Below, piece after piece: positions 1 through 8,282 of a stretch of 64,000 bases of DNA. Within the stretch, counting starts at the first letter, position 1. Every line of letters starts with the position of its first letter. Made by a program: the position numbers and the translations under genes. This stretch comes from Cytobacillus oceanisediminis (GTDB lineage Bacteria > Bacillota > Bacilli > Bacillales > Cytobacillaceae): contig NZ_SOEE01000001.1 of the NCBI RefSeq assembly GCF_004366035.1, positions 1 to 64,000 on the forward strand. The letters run 5' to 3'. A model generated the notes under the pieces. It searched no databases, had not been told where the DNA came from, and worked only from the letters and a program-made list of their open reading frames with translations.

Positions 1-82
1 TCCCATCTGTCCGCTCGACTTGCATGTATTAGGCACGCCGCCAGCGTTCGTCCTGAGCCAGGATCAAACTCTCCATATAAGA
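1..82 (-). rRNA. 16S ribosomal RNA, 5' end (partial)
   Basis: The reverse complement contains the universal 16S 5' region: AGAGTTTGATCCTGGCTCAG followed by the GAACGCTGGCGGCGTGCCTAA block. The gene runs off the left edge, so only about 80 nt are present. The mature 5' end is estimated from the position of the GGAGAGTTTGATC block relative to Bacillus 16S. It is presumably the first gene of an rrn operon transcribed leftwards. Confidence 0.97.
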
Positions 83-202
83 GTTGATTAAGCTCATAAG
101 TTGTCTTTTCAAAAAAGACTAATGATTTAACGTTGACGTTTTTGTTCGTTCAGTTTTCAAAGACCAATCTTCCAAGCCGCTATCTTTCGACGCAACCTTT
201 AT

Positions 203-232
203 AGTATATCACTTGACAACCTTCATCGTCAA
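203..232 (-). promoter_or_regulatory. rrn promoter (sigma-A type)
   Basis: On the minus strand a TTGACG -35 and a TATACT -10 are separated by 18 bp, upstream of the 16S gene. The roughly 120-nt leader between them contains CTTTGAAAACTGAACG, typical of Bacillus pre-rRNA leader and spacer regions (antitermination area). The assignment rests on hexamers, spacing and location. Confidence 0.7.
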
Positions 233-379
233 TAACATTTTAAAAATAATTTCAATCAGTTATTTTGTGAAAGCTGTTCTTAAATAATAGCACCGCCAGC
301 GCTTCAGGTCAACGCTTTATTCGTGGTATTATATTCCAGTTTTTTGGATCAATAGATAACACCTCCTAAAGTATAGATT

Positions 380-1207
380 TCAAATTGACGGAAACATATA
401 GTTATTTAATTTTCTGATTAGCATCAGCAATAGCATAAGTATCATACTAAAGTAAATAGGATTCCAAAAAGCGCTTATTTCTAAAATGTCCATTTTCAGC
501 ATAAAGCAATGAAAAGCTAAATCAGCCAAAAATAATATGGCCAGCCATTTAAATCGATAATATTTTATTATGATAATGGTCAGCAGCAGTGCATAGATAA
601 TCCAAACCAGAACACTGAAAGCTATATGGTCCTGATAAGGTGAATCAAACCACCCGATGTTATACTGATGGGTTCCCAGGATAGCGGTCAAACCAAAATA
701 TATACCCTGAAAAATTGTGGTGATGGCCATATACACTGTTATAAACTGTATAAAAAAAGCGGGATCTTCAACTCTATTCCTCCACCATTTTATAACAAAA
801 ACTGAAGAAAACAAGATAATCGTGGTAAACCAGGATTTCCACCAATTGTGTTGATAGATGCCCAGCCAGAGAAACAGCTCTTCTATTCCAAATATAGCGG
901 CGATTATGAAAACAATCCATCTGAATCGAATTCTAAAAGCAGCTATTGCCATTAATACACTAGGAATAAAAAAAGCCTGTGATATACTGGAGCCAAAAAC
1001 ATCATCATACCATTGAATAGAAAATAATTTCGGGTAATAAGAGTATGCGTCGCCTAAAATTAATACAATGTATTCCATTAAAAAAGATAGCCCCATAACA
1101 AAGAAATAAACCGCAAGATTATGCCGAAATTCAGTTCTAATAAAAGTTATATAAATAAGACCTATGCTGATAAGCACTAATCCAAGAAACCAAAGCAAAT
1201 TTGACAT
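380..1207 (-). CDS. Multi-spanning membrane protein of unknown function
   Basis: The 275-residue product is almost entirely hydrophobic, with about eight predicted membrane helices and short charged loops. No catalytic motif is recognisable. It resembles in general character the Bacillus/Clostridium membrane proteins annotated as CBO0543-family; that resemblance is from memory and weak. It reads toward the upstream side of the rrn promoter. The start ATG follows a purine-rich GTGGAAG. No operon partner is visible: the region upstream of its start holds a decayed gene. Location is surely the cytoplasmic membrane; function is unknown. Confidence 0.75.
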   Translation of the reverse strand: MSNLLWFLGLVLISIGLIYITFIRTEFRHNLAVYFFVMGLSFLMEYIVLILGDAYSYYPKLFSIQWYDDVFGSSISQAFFIPSVLMAIAAFRIRFRWIVFIIAAIFGIEELFLWLGIYQHNWWKSWFTTIILFSSVFVIKWWRNRVEDPAFFIQFITVYMAITTIFQGIYFGLTAILGTHQYNIGWFDSPYQDHIAFSVLVWIIYALLLTIIIIKYYRFKWLAILFLADLAFHCFMLKMDILEISAFWNPIYFSMILMLLLMLIRKLNNYMFPSI

Positions 1208-1350
1208 TCTTCCACATCCAGTTTAGCGCGTTTCCATTATTTTGTTCATCATGTGAAAACATATACTCACCATTGAATGAAGGGCAATTTAATGTGAGAT
1301 TTCTCCTGCCTATATTTATAAAGGTAAAGTGAAGAAGGTAGGTAAAATGT

Positions 1351-1783
1351 ATGGATTTTGAAATTAAATATTTATCATTTTATGTTGTCCGGGTCGAGGG
1401 GAAGGGGGAAAATGCTGAGAAGTACTCTTAACACTTTCAGACTTTCGATTCAGAGGAATATGAGAATAGTGCATGAATGGATTTTTTGGTGGTGAGCTTG
1501 CAAAGATCCCTGCCAAAATTGTAAAAATCAAGATGCTGGGATGGTACAAGAATATATTGAAGAGCGAAGAAGAAAACAATTGGAAGGCGGCATTGAAATT
1601 TGGGCAGCCAATCCAAATTCAACAGACCAGGCAATTGAAGCTGCCGTATAAATTATTGAACAATCTCCATAGTTTGAGCTTAAGTTAGATGGACCACTAT
1701 CCGTGAGCTGGCTCCTTTCAGGGGAAACGATTCATATGGCCAAAGCAAATGCCGTTATGTACTGCTTATTTAATCTTATTTAA
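1351..1783 (+). pseudogene. Decayed remnant of a conserved Bacillus gene (possibly DUF3900-like)
   Basis: No intact ORF covers this stretch, but protein-like sequence appears in two frames. Frame 1 begins ATG GAT TTT GAA and reads MDFEIKYLSFYVVRVEGKG, then continues through a TAA (HFQTFDSEEYENSA), a TGA and MDFL. A shift then leads to a second frame reading ACKDPCQNCKNQDAG, VQEYIEERRRKQ, GGIEIWAANPNSTDQAIEAA, stop, IIEQSP, stop, FELKLDGPLSVSWLLSGETI, ending at TAA. Composition is like a soluble Bacillus protein and is coherent over about 140 codons despite at least five lesions and a probable large internal deletion. From memory the two ends resemble the DUF3900 family. That identity is unverified. 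Confidence 0.4.
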
Positions 1784-1872
1784 TCTGAAAGTATTATGTT
1801 TAAAAAGGCTTTTCCCCTATTGAATTTCTAAGATCTGATATGCTTACAAGCGTAATAGAAAAAATCAGCAAA

Positions 1873-1899
1873 AAATAAAGGGCGATATCATCGCCCTTA
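1873..1899 (-). terminator. Intrinsic terminator of the ydjO-like gene
   Basis: Read on the minus strand, AAGGGCGATGATATCGCCCTT forms a strong hairpin followed by TTATTTTTTGC, four bases after the stop of the YdjO-like gene. Confidence 0.85.
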
Positions 1900-1902
1900 C
1901 TA

Positions 1903-2112
1903 TTATTTAGAAAAGATGCTGTTATTGTTAACGACTTGCAATTCTTTAGTCGTTTCTTTCATTTCACTTTTGCAAATCGGACAAATAGGTAACTGGCTGC
2001 TTTTGAAATTGTCCCTTACCCAGCAGTTGCAAGACTCAGATGTACACTCCCAGATTTTCACTTCTTCAACCTTGATTTCTTCCAAATTTTTTCTGCCAAA
2101 TCCCATTGCCAT
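1903..2112 (-). CDS. Cold-inducible YdjO-like zinc-ribbon protein
   Basis: The 69-residue protein has the conserved core KIWECTSESCNCWVRDNF and the knuckle CPICKSEM, giving a CxxxxC plus CPxC arrangement suited to binding one zinc ion. This pattern matches the Bacillus YdjO family, described as cold-inducible; the biochemical role is unknown. The start is ATG with GGGAGGTGCC just upstream. The gene is monocistronic: its own sigma-A promoter gives a leader of about 120 nt with a strong hairpin, and a terminator follows the stop. It lies on the same strand as two cold-shock protein genes further left, but not adjacent to them. Confidence 0.8.
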   Translation of the reverse strand: MAMGFGRKNLEEIKVEEVKIWECTSESCNCWVRDNFKSSQLPICPICKSEMKETTKELQVVNNNSIFSK

Positions 2113-2159
2113 AATCAGGCACCTCCCAAAGAGTAAGACCCTTACCCAAAATAAAAATC

Positions 2160-2206
2160 ACTTGCTATATAAAGTGACGAACCACTGGCTCTATATAACA
2201 AGTGTT
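2160..2206 (-). promoter_or_regulatory. Hairpin in the leader of the cold-inducible gene
   Basis: In the ydjO-like leader, CACTTG-TATATA and TATA-CAAGTG arms enclose an inner AGTG/CACT stem. The hairpin is followed by ATTTTTATTTT, so it resembles an attenuator or a temperature-sensitive structure between promoter and ribosome binding site. Pairing was read by eye. Confidence 0.5.
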
Positions 2207-2239
2207 TATGGGCAATATTATATTCTTTTAACTAAAAAT

Positions 2240-2268
2240 AGTATAACATATTTAAAGGGTGCTGTCAA
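2240..2268 (-). promoter_or_regulatory. Sigma-A promoter of the ydjO-like gene
   Basis: Minus strand TTGACA, 17 bp, TATACT: consensus -35, near-consensus -10, ideal spacing. Predicted transcription start is near 2232, giving a leader of about 120 nt. Confidence 0.8.
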
Positions 2269-2379
2269 AAAGTTCTAAACTTACACAGCAGCCTTAGAAA
2301 CAAATTGATAAATACTATTAAACCAATCTGGGAAAAGTGTATAATGACATGTACAGCAGCGAAAGAAAGGGTGAAGACC

Positions 2380-2673
2380 ATGGACATTACAAGTTATACT
2401 GTTGAGTACATACAGGATCCTACCGGCATTTTAACGGGTGACCGCTACGAATACTTTTTGGATATCGATGTAGATGAAGACGATGAATTATATTCAGAGA
2501 ATGGCATTAGGCTAAGGGTGCTTTATTATAAAAATGGAGAAGATGAAAGGATTCTTAATTATCATTTTGTTGAAAGTCATTCAGGAAACATATTGGATTT
2601 CGCTTTAGATGAGGAGGAAGAAAAAAAAATTTCTGCTTTCTGCAGAGAGAACCTTTCTCAAACACAAGAGTAA
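2380..2673 (+). CDS. Small acidic protein, DUF6509-like
   Basis: From the ATG at 2380 the product has 97 residues (MDITSYTVEYIQDPTGILTG...). It is strongly acidic, with an IDVDEDDELYSENG segment, a probable beta-rich core (IRLRVLYYKNG) and an acidic C-terminal helix. Longer in-frame starts exist upstream, but the AAAGGGTG ribosome binding site lies 7 bases before this ATG, and a TATAAT -10 at 2340-2345 would fall inside a longer reading. It resembles DUF6509 proteins of Bacillus (from memory); function is unknown. A terminator follows the stop directly, so it is probably monocistronic. Confidence 0.75.
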   Translation: MDITSYTVEYIQDPTGILTGDRYEYFLDIDVDEDDELYSENGIRLRVLYYKNGEDERILNYHFVESHSGNILDFALDEEEEKKISAFCRENLSQTQE

Positions 2674-2699
2674 GAGCAGGTTTCCCTGCTCTTTTATTT
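2672..2699 (+). terminator. Intrinsic terminator
   Basis: AAGAGCAGG, TTTC loop, CCTGCTCTT, then TTATTTTAT, immediately after the upstream stop codon. Confidence 0.85.
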
Positions 2700-2704
2700 T
2701 ATCA

Positions 2705-3097
2705 CTAAATTGTATTACCCTCTTCAATAATGTGATACATTAAATGTGCCAAATGCTGTATCGGTGTATAAGCTTCTTCCCTATCCACATTATTTTCTTC
2801 ATTAAAATCAAGGTCATTCAGATAAAGAGCTGTGAATTGATAGAAATCTTTTAATTCAAAAGCAAAGCATGCACTGGGTTCTTCCGATTCGCCTTCATAA
2901 TAGAGAACCAGATAAGACTCCTTACCCTCCTTATCAATTGCATCAAAAAATATAAAATAGCCTACATTTGAGTTCAATTCAAATAAATGCCTTGTGCCGC
3001 CTTCTGTGTATAGTTCAAAATCATTTTCATTTAATTTTTGAACAGCCATCGGCTGTACATTATCTTCTTTATGGAACATCACTGTGAAATTCTTCAT
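2705..3097 (-). CDS. Hypothetical cytosolic protein
   Basis: From MKNFTVMFH the protein has 130 residues, is acidic and lacks signal or membrane segments. Alternating hydrophobic stretches (RHLFELNSNVGYFIFFDAI, SYLVLYYEG) suggest a mixed beta fold, followed by a C-terminal helix with PIQHLAHLMYHIIEEG. A start seven codons upstream is possible, but AAAGGGGGAGAATCA immediately before the ATG at 3097 is a clear ribosome binding site. It converges with the DUF6509-like gene. I do not recognise the family. Confidence 0.7.
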   Translation of the reverse strand: MKNFTVMFHKEDNVQPMAVQKLNENDFELYTEGGTRHLFELNSNVGYFIFFDAIDKEGKESYLVLYYEGESEEPSACFAFELKDFYQFTALYLNDLDFNEENNVDREEAYTPIQHLAHLMYHIIEEGNTI

Positions 3098-3253
3098 TGA
3101 TTCTCCCCCTTTTTCCATACAATCCTAACATATTGCTATATTTATTTACATAATTTCAATCCAGAGCAAATAGATTGAAGTTTAGGACTATTAGTTTGAA
3201 TCGTTTTCTTATATTATTGGTTTATTATTTCTTTTATTTAGGAGGCCGCCCGA

Positions 3254-4099
3254 GTGCTGACAAAGAAACAATTAAATGATATCCATTCTCTCCAGCAATT
3301 ATGCGAAGAGACAGGGAATATCAAATTAAAATTAAACTGGGATACCTTGAAGTCAAGGTCTGCCGGTGAGGAAAATGACTATTTCCATTATGATAATAAC
3401 GGGAATTTATTAGGTTACCTTGCTCTATATAATTTTGGAGGTCCGATTGAATTATGCGGAATGGTTCACCCTATTCATAGACGAAAGGGCATCTTCTCCA
3501 GCTTGTTCAATGAGGCAGTAAAACAATTTGCCCAAGCACGCAAATTGCTTATTAATGCTCCAGCCTCTTCCCAATCAGCAAAAGGTTATATAAAATCATT
3601 ACCCTGCACCTATTCATTCTCCGAGTATCAAATGAAACGCCATAAAAGCGAAAAAATCGAAACAGCAAACCCTGATGTAACTATGCGGCAAGCAATGAGC
3701 AGTGACCTTGTATTCCTTAATCATTTGGATACTGTATGCTTTGATATCCCCAAAGAAGAAGCAGAGGTTTTTAATACTAAAATCTTTGCATGTGAAAATG
3801 AGAGGACTTTTATAATTGAATACAAAAGCGAAAAAGCCGGCAAAATCAGGATTCAAACAGAAAAAGATGCTGCGTGGATTTACGGCTTTGCTGTTAGTCC
3901 TTCTTTTCAGGGGAAGGGAATCGGCAGGGGCGCTCTTACAAATGTTGTTAATCATCAGCACAGCATGGGAGTTTGCTGGGTGCACCTTGAAGTAGCTGCA
4001 GAAAATGACCATGCACTTTCATTATACAAATCATGCGGCTTTGAACCATACGGCACACAAGATTATTACGAATATGATCTGAACACACTCAAAGTTTGA
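3254..4099 (+). CDS. GNAT acetyltransferase with two GNAT modules
   Basis: The 281-residue protein contains two acetyl-CoA-binding GNAT signatures. The first, around residues 70-80, reads VHPIHRRKGIFSSLF (the R/QxxGxG/A-type loop). The second, about residues 213-227, reads VSPSFQGKGIGRGALT and is followed by LEVAAENDHALSLYKSCGF, the typical C-terminal GNAT signature. Only the second keeps the full motif A plus B combination, so the N-terminal half may be a degenerate duplicate. The start is GTG, with TTAGGAGG placed 8 bases upstream. The substrate cannot be inferred. The gene converges with the metallophosphoesterase gene 8 bp away, with no obvious terminator between them. Confidence 0.85.
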   Translation: MLTKKQLNDIHSLQQLCEETGNIKLKLNWDTLKSRSAGEENDYFHYDNNGNLLGYLALYNFGGPIELCGMVHPIHRRKGIFSSLFNEAVKQFAQARKLLINAPASSQSAKGYIKSLPCTYSFSEYQMKRHKSEKIETANPDVTMRQAMSSDLVFLNHLDTVCFDIPKEEAEVFNTKIFACENERTFIIEYKSEKAGKIRIQTEKDAAWIYGFAVSPSFQGKGIGRGALTNVVNHQHSMGVCWVHLEVAAENDHALSLYKSCGFEPYGTQDYYEYDLNTLKV

Positions 4100-4107
4100 A
4101 ACAGGTT

Positions 4108-4614
4108 TTATTCTTTTGAATCGAAATAAATATGATTGAATGTCATCTCATCTGAAATCTCCAGGGTGCCGAACGAATAGTTCGGCTGCCTGCGCTTATC
4201 TGTCGGAGACCCGGGATTAAACAGTATTATTCCATTATGGAGTTTCTTTATCGGGATATGTGAATGCCCAAATATAATAGCATCAACATTTTCATTATCA
4301 AAAGCTTCTATACTTCTTTTTTCAGTTGTTTTTCCCTTTCCATGTCCATGGACAACCCCAATTTTAAAGCCTTCTATTTCAAGCAGTATTCTTTTCTTAA
4401 GAATGGAGCAGAGTTCATCACTGTCGGTATTTCCATATACCCCCTCAACAGGTGCATATTGTTTTAATTCATCATACAGTTCGACGCCCTGCCAATCACC
4501 TGCATGAATAATTAAATCACAGCTGAGAAGTTTATTCAGAAGAATATCAGGCAGTTGTTTTGCCTTCTTGGGCATGTGAGTATCAGACAGAATAAGGATT
4601 TTAATCACCATCAT
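4108..4614 (-). CDS. YfcE/MJ0936-type metallophosphoesterase
   Basis: This 168-residue protein carries every metal-binding block of the small calcineurin-like phosphodiesterases: LSDTH near the N-terminus, IIHAGD, GVYGNTD, VVHGHGKG, GHSHIP and the final NPGSPTDKRR. Such enzymes hydrolyse phosphodiester bonds using Mn2+ or similar; the physiological substrate is usually unknown (B. subtilis YsnB is a relative). Two adjacent ATG codons and an in-frame GTG lie behind AGGGAAGGA, so the exact start is uncertain by one to two residues. It is soluble, with no signal peptide. The nearest same-strand gene (a csp) is far enough away to be an independent unit. Confidence 0.88.
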   Translation of the reverse strand: MMVIKILILSDTHMPKKAKQLPDILLNKLLSCDLIIHAGDWQGVELYDELKQYAPVEGVYGNTDSDELCSILKKRILLEIEGFKIGVVHGHGKGKTTEKRSIEAFDNENVDAIIFGHSHIPIKKLHNGIILFNPGSPTDKRRQPNYSFGTLEISDEMTFNHIYFDSKE

Positions 4615-4658
4615 TCCTTCCCTCTTGCTTTTATACCCTATTTTACCCCAAAAATAAA

Positions 4659-4684
4659 AGAGCCCCTAAAAAAGGGGACTCTCT
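4659..4684 (-). terminator. Intrinsic terminator of csp
   Basis: Minus-strand AGAGTCCCC-TTTTTTA-GGGGCTCT hairpin followed by TTTATTTTTGG, downstream of the cold-shock gene stop. Confidence 0.85.
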
Positions 4685-4694
4685 TATCAATCAA

Positions 4695-4895
4695 TTATAA
4701 CTTTGTTACATTTACAGCTTGAGGTCCACGCTGGCCCTGCTCTATGTCAAAGTTAACTTCCTGGCCTTCATCAAGGGTTTTGAAACCTTCTGTCTGGATT
4801 GCAGAGTAATGAACAAATACATCTTCTCCGCCTTCAACTTCGATAAAACCAAAACCTTTTTCTGAGTTAAACCATTTTACTTTGCCTGTTGCCAT
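4695..4895 (-). CDS. Cold-shock protein (CspA family)
   Basis: The 66-residue protein is a complete cold-shock domain with both RNA-binding motifs: KGFGFIEV (RNP1) and VFVHYSAI (RNP2). It binds single-stranded RNA/DNA, acts as an RNA chaperone and destabilises secondary structure during cold or growth transitions. The ATG follows AGGAGGAAATTTAC. It lies directly downstream of cshA, but a leader of about 150 bp upstream suggests its own promoter. A second csp paralogue lies upstream of cshA. The two proteins differ mainly in charged surface positions. Which B. subtilis Csp (B, C or D) it corresponds to cannot be decided from sequence alone. Confidence 0.95.
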   Translation of the reverse strand: MATGKVKWFNSEKGFGFIEVEGGEDVFVHYSAIQTEGFKTLDEGQEVNFDIEQGQRGPQAVNVTKL

Positions 4896-5045
4896 GTAAA
4901 TTTCCTCCTAATATCTATAACTCACAGAGTGATTTTTTACCCTGCATTTACTAATATGGGTAAATTCCTCAAATTTTATAATAAAATGTTCAAAAAGCAC
5001 TGAAAAAAATCAATATATCCATTTTCTCTCGGATATTAGACTGCA

Positions 5046-6497
5046 TTATCCCTTATTGCTGCTGCTTCGGTTTTTAGTGCGTCTGTCCCGGCCGCCTTTA
5101 AAATCTCTTCTATCACGGCCGCCGCCTCTTGACCTGTCGTTGAATCTTCTCCCGCCGCGATCACCTTTAGGTTTTCTGACACGGATAGGTTCCACCGCAG
5201 TTAATTTAACCGGTGTTACATCAGGACCTTTAGTCAGCAATTTGATGGCTGCAGCAAGCAAAGTAACAGAATCTGTATCTTCAAGAAGACTTTCCGCCAC
5301 TCTCTTGAAGTCTGCATGTTCTTCTTTTTCAATAACTTCCATAAGTTTATTAATAGTCGCCTGCTGATTGCCTGCAACAACATCCTTAAAGGAAGGAACA
5401 GGCTTTTTCGTCATTTTGCTCTTTGTAACACTTTCAATTATTTTCAGGTGGTCAATTTCTCTTGGAGAAACGAACGTAATTGCCAGCCCTTTATTTCCAG
5501 CACGCCCAGTACGTCCAATCCGGTGAACATAGCTTTCAGGATCCTGCGGGATATCGAAGTTATAAACATGGGAAACGCCTGAAATATCTAGACCTCGTGC
5601 AGCAACGTCAGTGGCTACCATTATATCGATTGTCTGCTCTTTAAATCGGCGGATAACCTGATCTCTTTTCGCCTGGGGAATATCACCATGAATCCCTTCA
5701 GCCGAATAGCCTCTCTTGATAAGACCTTCCACCACTTCATCTACACGCTTTTTAGTTCTTCCAAACACAATAGCCAGTTCAGGTGACTGAATATCCAACA
5801 GGTTGCAAAGCACATCAAATTTTTGTTTTTCATGCACTTCCATATAGTACTGCTCAATATTTTTAACAGTCATTTCTTTCGCTTTGACTTTAACCATTTC
5901 TGGTTCCTGCATGAATTTTTCAGCAAGAGACTGAATTCTTTTCGGCATTGTTGCAGAGAAAAGAAGGGTTTGGCGCTCACCTTTAATTTCACTTAAAATT
6001 CTTTCAATGTCCTCGATGAATCCCATATTAAGCATTTCATCCGCTTCATCCAGAACTACCATCTTGATGTCGCTTAAACGGATTGTTTTTCTTTCAATAT
6101 GATCAATTAACCTTCCCGGTGTAGCAGCAATAATATGAGGGCGCTTTTTAAGCGCACGGATTTGGCGGGTGATATCCTGACCACCGTAAACAGGAAGTGT
6201 CCGGACTCCTTTTACCTGTCCTATACGGTTTAATTCTTCTGCCACCTGTACAGCAAGCTCCCGTGTTGGCGCAAGGACGAGACCTTGAATACCTTCGTTT
6301 AAATCAATCTGCTCTAACAGCGGCACACCGAAAGCGGTGGTTTTTCCAGTTCCAGTCTGAGCCTGGCCAATCATGTCCTTACCCTTCATTCCGATTGGAA
6401 TTGCCTGTGCCTGAATTGGTGTTGGTTCCTCGAAGCCCATATTGGAAAGGGCTTTTACTATTTCATTACTTAAGCCAAAATCTGAAAAAGTTGTCAA
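5046..6497 (-). CDS. cshA: DEAD-box ATP-dependent RNA helicase CshA
   Basis: The 483-residue protein has, in order: F-x17-Q motif (PTPIQ, 26-30), motif I AQTGTGKT (46-53), PTREL, TPGR, DEAD (150-153), SAT (181-183), ARGLD and HRIGRTGR (about 320-330). A basic RGG-like tail follows ([19 protein letters not shown]), typical of CshA. It unwinds structured RNA in ribosome biogenesis and the degradosome and is important in the cold. The start is TTG: no ATG or GTG is in frame, and AAGGAGGAACATATATT precedes it. The gene is sandwiched between two csp genes on the same strand, an arrangement consistent with joint cold function. Confidence 0.95.
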   Translation of the reverse strand: MTTFSDFGLSNEIVKALSNMGFEEPTPIQAQAIPIGMKGKDMIGQAQTGTGKTTAFGVPLLEQIDLNEGIQGLVLAPTRELAVQVAEELNRIGQVKGVRTLPVYGGQDITRQIRALKKRPHIIAATPGRLIDHIERKTIRLSDIKMVVLDEADEMLNMGFIEDIERILSEIKGERQTLLFSATMPKRIQSLAEKFMQEPEMVKVKAKEMTVKNIEQYYMEVHEKQKFDVLCNLLDIQSPELAIVFGRTKKRVDEVVEGLIKRGYSAEGIHGDIPQAKRDQVIRRFKEQTIDIMVATDVAARGLDISGVSHVYNFDIPQDPESYVHRIGRTGRAGNKGLAITFVSPREIDHLKIIESVTKSKMTKKPVPSFKDVVAGNQQATINKLMEVIEKEEHADFKRVAESLLEDTDSVTLLAAAIKLLTKGPDVTPVKLTAVEPIRVRKPKGDRGGRRFNDRSRGGGRDRRDFKGGRDRRTKNRSSSNKG

Positions 6498-6752
6498 AAT
6501 ATATGTTCCTCCTTGAATTGCATATCTTATTAGGTACTGAAAGATTGTTTTTGTATAAAGACATGGACACTTTACTAGGCTTTCCAGTTTGTATCTCTTT
6601 TTTACATTTCCGTTTGCACTATTTTTAAACTTTTTGTAAGTGAAGAATTTTAATTGGGTGAAATGAAAAATACATATTCCTAAAAGCAGTTATTGCAGAA
6701 GATCTGTTTTGAGGAATGCTGAAGGCTACAAAGTGGATAAGCAAACATAAAA

Positions 6753-6783
6753 AGGTGATGCATGATTAGACATGCATCACCTC
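6753..6783 (-). terminator. Intrinsic terminator of the second csp
   Basis: Minus-strand AGGTGATGCATG and its perfect 12-base complement flank a TCTAAT loop, followed by TTTTTATG. It separates this csp from cshA. Confidence 0.88.
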
Positions 6784-6796
6784 ATTTTAAGCAAAA

Positions 6797-6997
6797 TTAT
6801 GCTTTTGTTACGTTAGCAGCTTGAGGTCCACGGTTACCTTCAACGATTTCGAAAGTTACGTCTTGACCTTCTTCTAAAGTTTTGAAACCTTCAGTTTGGA
6901 TAGCGGAGAAGTGTACGAATACATCTTGACCTTCTGAAGATTCGATGAATCCGAAACCTTTTTCTGCATTAAACCATTTAACTTTACCTGTGTTCAT
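6797..6997 (-). CDS. Cold-shock protein (CspA family), second copy
   Basis: This is a 66-residue cold-shock domain with KGFGFIES (RNP1) and VFVHFSAI (RNP2). It ends [12 protein letters not shown], close to but distinct from the other copy ([13 protein letters not shown]). RNA-chaperone function is expected. The start ATG lies behind TTGGGAGGCAACACAA, and an efficient terminator follows, so it is monocistronic. The two csp genes and cshA form a compact cold-response cluster on one strand. Assignment to CspB, CspC or CspD is not possible by eye. Confidence 0.95.
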   Translation of the reverse strand: MNTGKVKWFNAEKGFGFIESSEGQDVFVHFSAIQTEGFKTLEEGQDVTFEIVEGNRGPQAANVTKA

Positions 6998-7052
6998 TTG
7001 TGTTGCCTCCCAATAAATTGTTTTTCACTATAATGTACCATATAAACTTAAA

Positions 7053-7120
7053 CATAAAAAAGTCGCAGCTGCCAGAAATGAGGATGAACGATCGCCTACA
7101 TTTCTTTGCAGCTACGACTA
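7053..7120 (-). terminator. Long hairpin with T-tail downstream of folD
   Basis: Minus strand: AGTCGTAGCTGCAAAGAAATG pairs almost completely with CATTTCTGGCAGCTGCGACT (stem of about 20 bp with two mismatches and an inner AGG/CCT stem), followed directly by TTTTTTATG. It serves as the folD terminator. The stem is unusually long, so a processed small RNA from this 3' end is possible. Confidence 0.75.
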
Positions 7121-7229
7121 CTTATCCAAAAAGTATATAACGAACTTTACAGCGTTAACCTAATAATAAACGACACCCAGTTATAAGTCAATCCTTTTAA
7201 AGATCAATTTTTATTTAGGGCTAAATGAA

Positions 7230-8090
7230 CTATTTATGCTTCTCGTGTATTTCAAGCGATTTTCCCGCAGCATGAACAGTATGCTTCAAAAGCATGGAAA
7301 TCGTAACAGGTCCAACTCCTCCAGGTACGGGGGTAATGGCAAACGCCTTTTCAAAACAGCTGTCATACTCTGCATCCCCAATATTTCCTTCATTATACCC
7401 GGCATCAAGGACAATAGCTCCTTCTTTGATCCATTCACCCTTGATGAAGTTAGGTTTCCCTACAGCTGCTACTACAATATCAGCTTGCTTTACAATTTGG
7501 GGCAGGTTTTGGGTATATGAATGGCACGTAGTGACTGTTGCGTTTCGATTGAGTAAAAGGGCCGAGACCGGCTTGCCAAGGATCGGGCTTCTCCCTACGA
7601 CTACTGCATGCTTACCTTCAGCATTCAATTTATAAAAATCCATAATTTCCAAAATGGCTGCAGGTGTACACGAAGGATATTCACCAAATCCGAATGCAGT
7701 CTGTCCGTATCCAAGGCTTGTCACACCGTCCACATCTTTTTCAATAGCAATAGCTTCGAAAGCTTTTCGTTCATCTATATGTCCAGGTACGGGATGCTGG
7801 AGAAGGATACCATGCACAGAAGGATCATCGTTTAATTCTGTAATCTTCTCTAATAGTTCTTGTGTTGTTGTATCCTTTGACATATGGATACGTTTTGATA
7901 AAATGGCAAGTTTCTCACAGGCATTTCCCTTCATTCTTACATATGTTTCAGAGGAAGGGTCATCTCCCACCAAAATAGTGGCTAAACAAGGGACGACATC
8001 CTTCCCCTTCAATTCTTCAATTCGATTCTTTAATTGGTCTTTCACATGTTTTGCCACAACATTTCCATCAAGAATAATCTTTTTTTCCAT
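7230..8090 (-). CDS. folD: Bifunctional methylenetetrahydrofolate dehydrogenase/cyclohydrolase FolD
   Basis: From the ATG at 8090 the product is 286 residues. It interconverts 5,10-methylene-, 5,10-methenyl- and 10-formyl-tetrahydrofolate, supplying one-carbon units for purines. Signatures are YVRMKGNACEKLAI with the catalytic Lys (YxxxK type), DVDGVTSLGYG, GRSPILGKPVSALLL (NADP-binding loop) and PVPGGVGPVTISML. A longer reading into the leader is rejected because AGGAGGAATATGC directly precedes this ATG and the extra codons overlap the riboswitch terminator. It is monocistronic here, unlike the accBC/xse neighbourhood in B. subtilis. Upstream control combines a PurR-box pair and a ZTP riboswitch. 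Confidence 0.95.
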   Translation of the reverse strand: MEKKIILDGNVVAKHVKDQLKNRIEELKGKDVVPCLATILVGDDPSSETYVRMKGNACEKLAILSKRIHMSKDTTTQELLEKITELNDDPSVHGILLQHPVPGHIDERKAFEAIAIEKDVDGVTSLGYGQTAFGFGEYPSCTPAAILEIMDFYKLNAEGKHAVVVGRSPILGKPVSALLLNRNATVTTCHSYTQNLPQIVKQADIVVAAVGKPNFIKGEWIKEGAIVLDAGYNEGNIGDAEYDSCFEKAFAITPVPGGVGPVTISMLLKHTVHAAGKSLEIHEKHK

Positions 8091-8154
8091 GCATATTCCT
8101 CCTATAGGAAAAGCACCTATTCGGCTGACTGACGGGCTTTTCCATTTTATTATG

Positions 8155-8258
8155 AAAAAAAGAGACAAGGGTATCCCTTATCTCTGCCCAGACGACCGGC
8201 TATACATAGACGCAGCTCCCCAGCGGTTCATTCCGCATTGTCGTCAGTCACTGCGATT
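8155..8258 (-). promoter_or_regulatory. ZTP (pfl) riboswitch with terminator, folD leader
   Basis: The minus-strand leader contains the pfl-motif landmarks: GTGACTGACG in the 5' half, AACCGCTGGGGAGCTGCG in the middle, and TATAGCCGGTCGTCTGGGCA in the 3' half. A terminator hairpin follows immediately: AGAGATAAGGG, ATAC, CCCTTGTCTCT, TTTTTTTC. ZTP/ZMP accumulates when 10-formyl-THF is short, and the aptamer turns on one-carbon genes such as folD. The element ends about 65 bases before the folD ribosome binding site. Confidence 0.85.
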
Positions 8259-8282
8259 TTGATAAGCTATTCTAATGAATAC

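Noticed and set aside
203..219. Alternative rrn -35 TTGTCA only 5 bp from the -10
   Set aside because: Spacing is impossible; TTGACG at 227-232 with 18 bp is used instead.
1364..1688. Overlapping ORFs of 65-71 residues on both strands
   Set aside because: None has a ribosome binding site. The plus-strand frames are explained better as pieces of the decayed gene at 1351-1783.
5056..5582. Plus-strand ORFs over cshA
   Set aside because: Shadow of the basic RGG-like tail and core of cshA; leucine/arginine-rich composition and no ribosome binding site.
7236..8262. Plus-strand ORFs over folD and its leader
   Set aside because: Shadows of folD; the one extending to 8262 also runs through the ZTP riboswitch.
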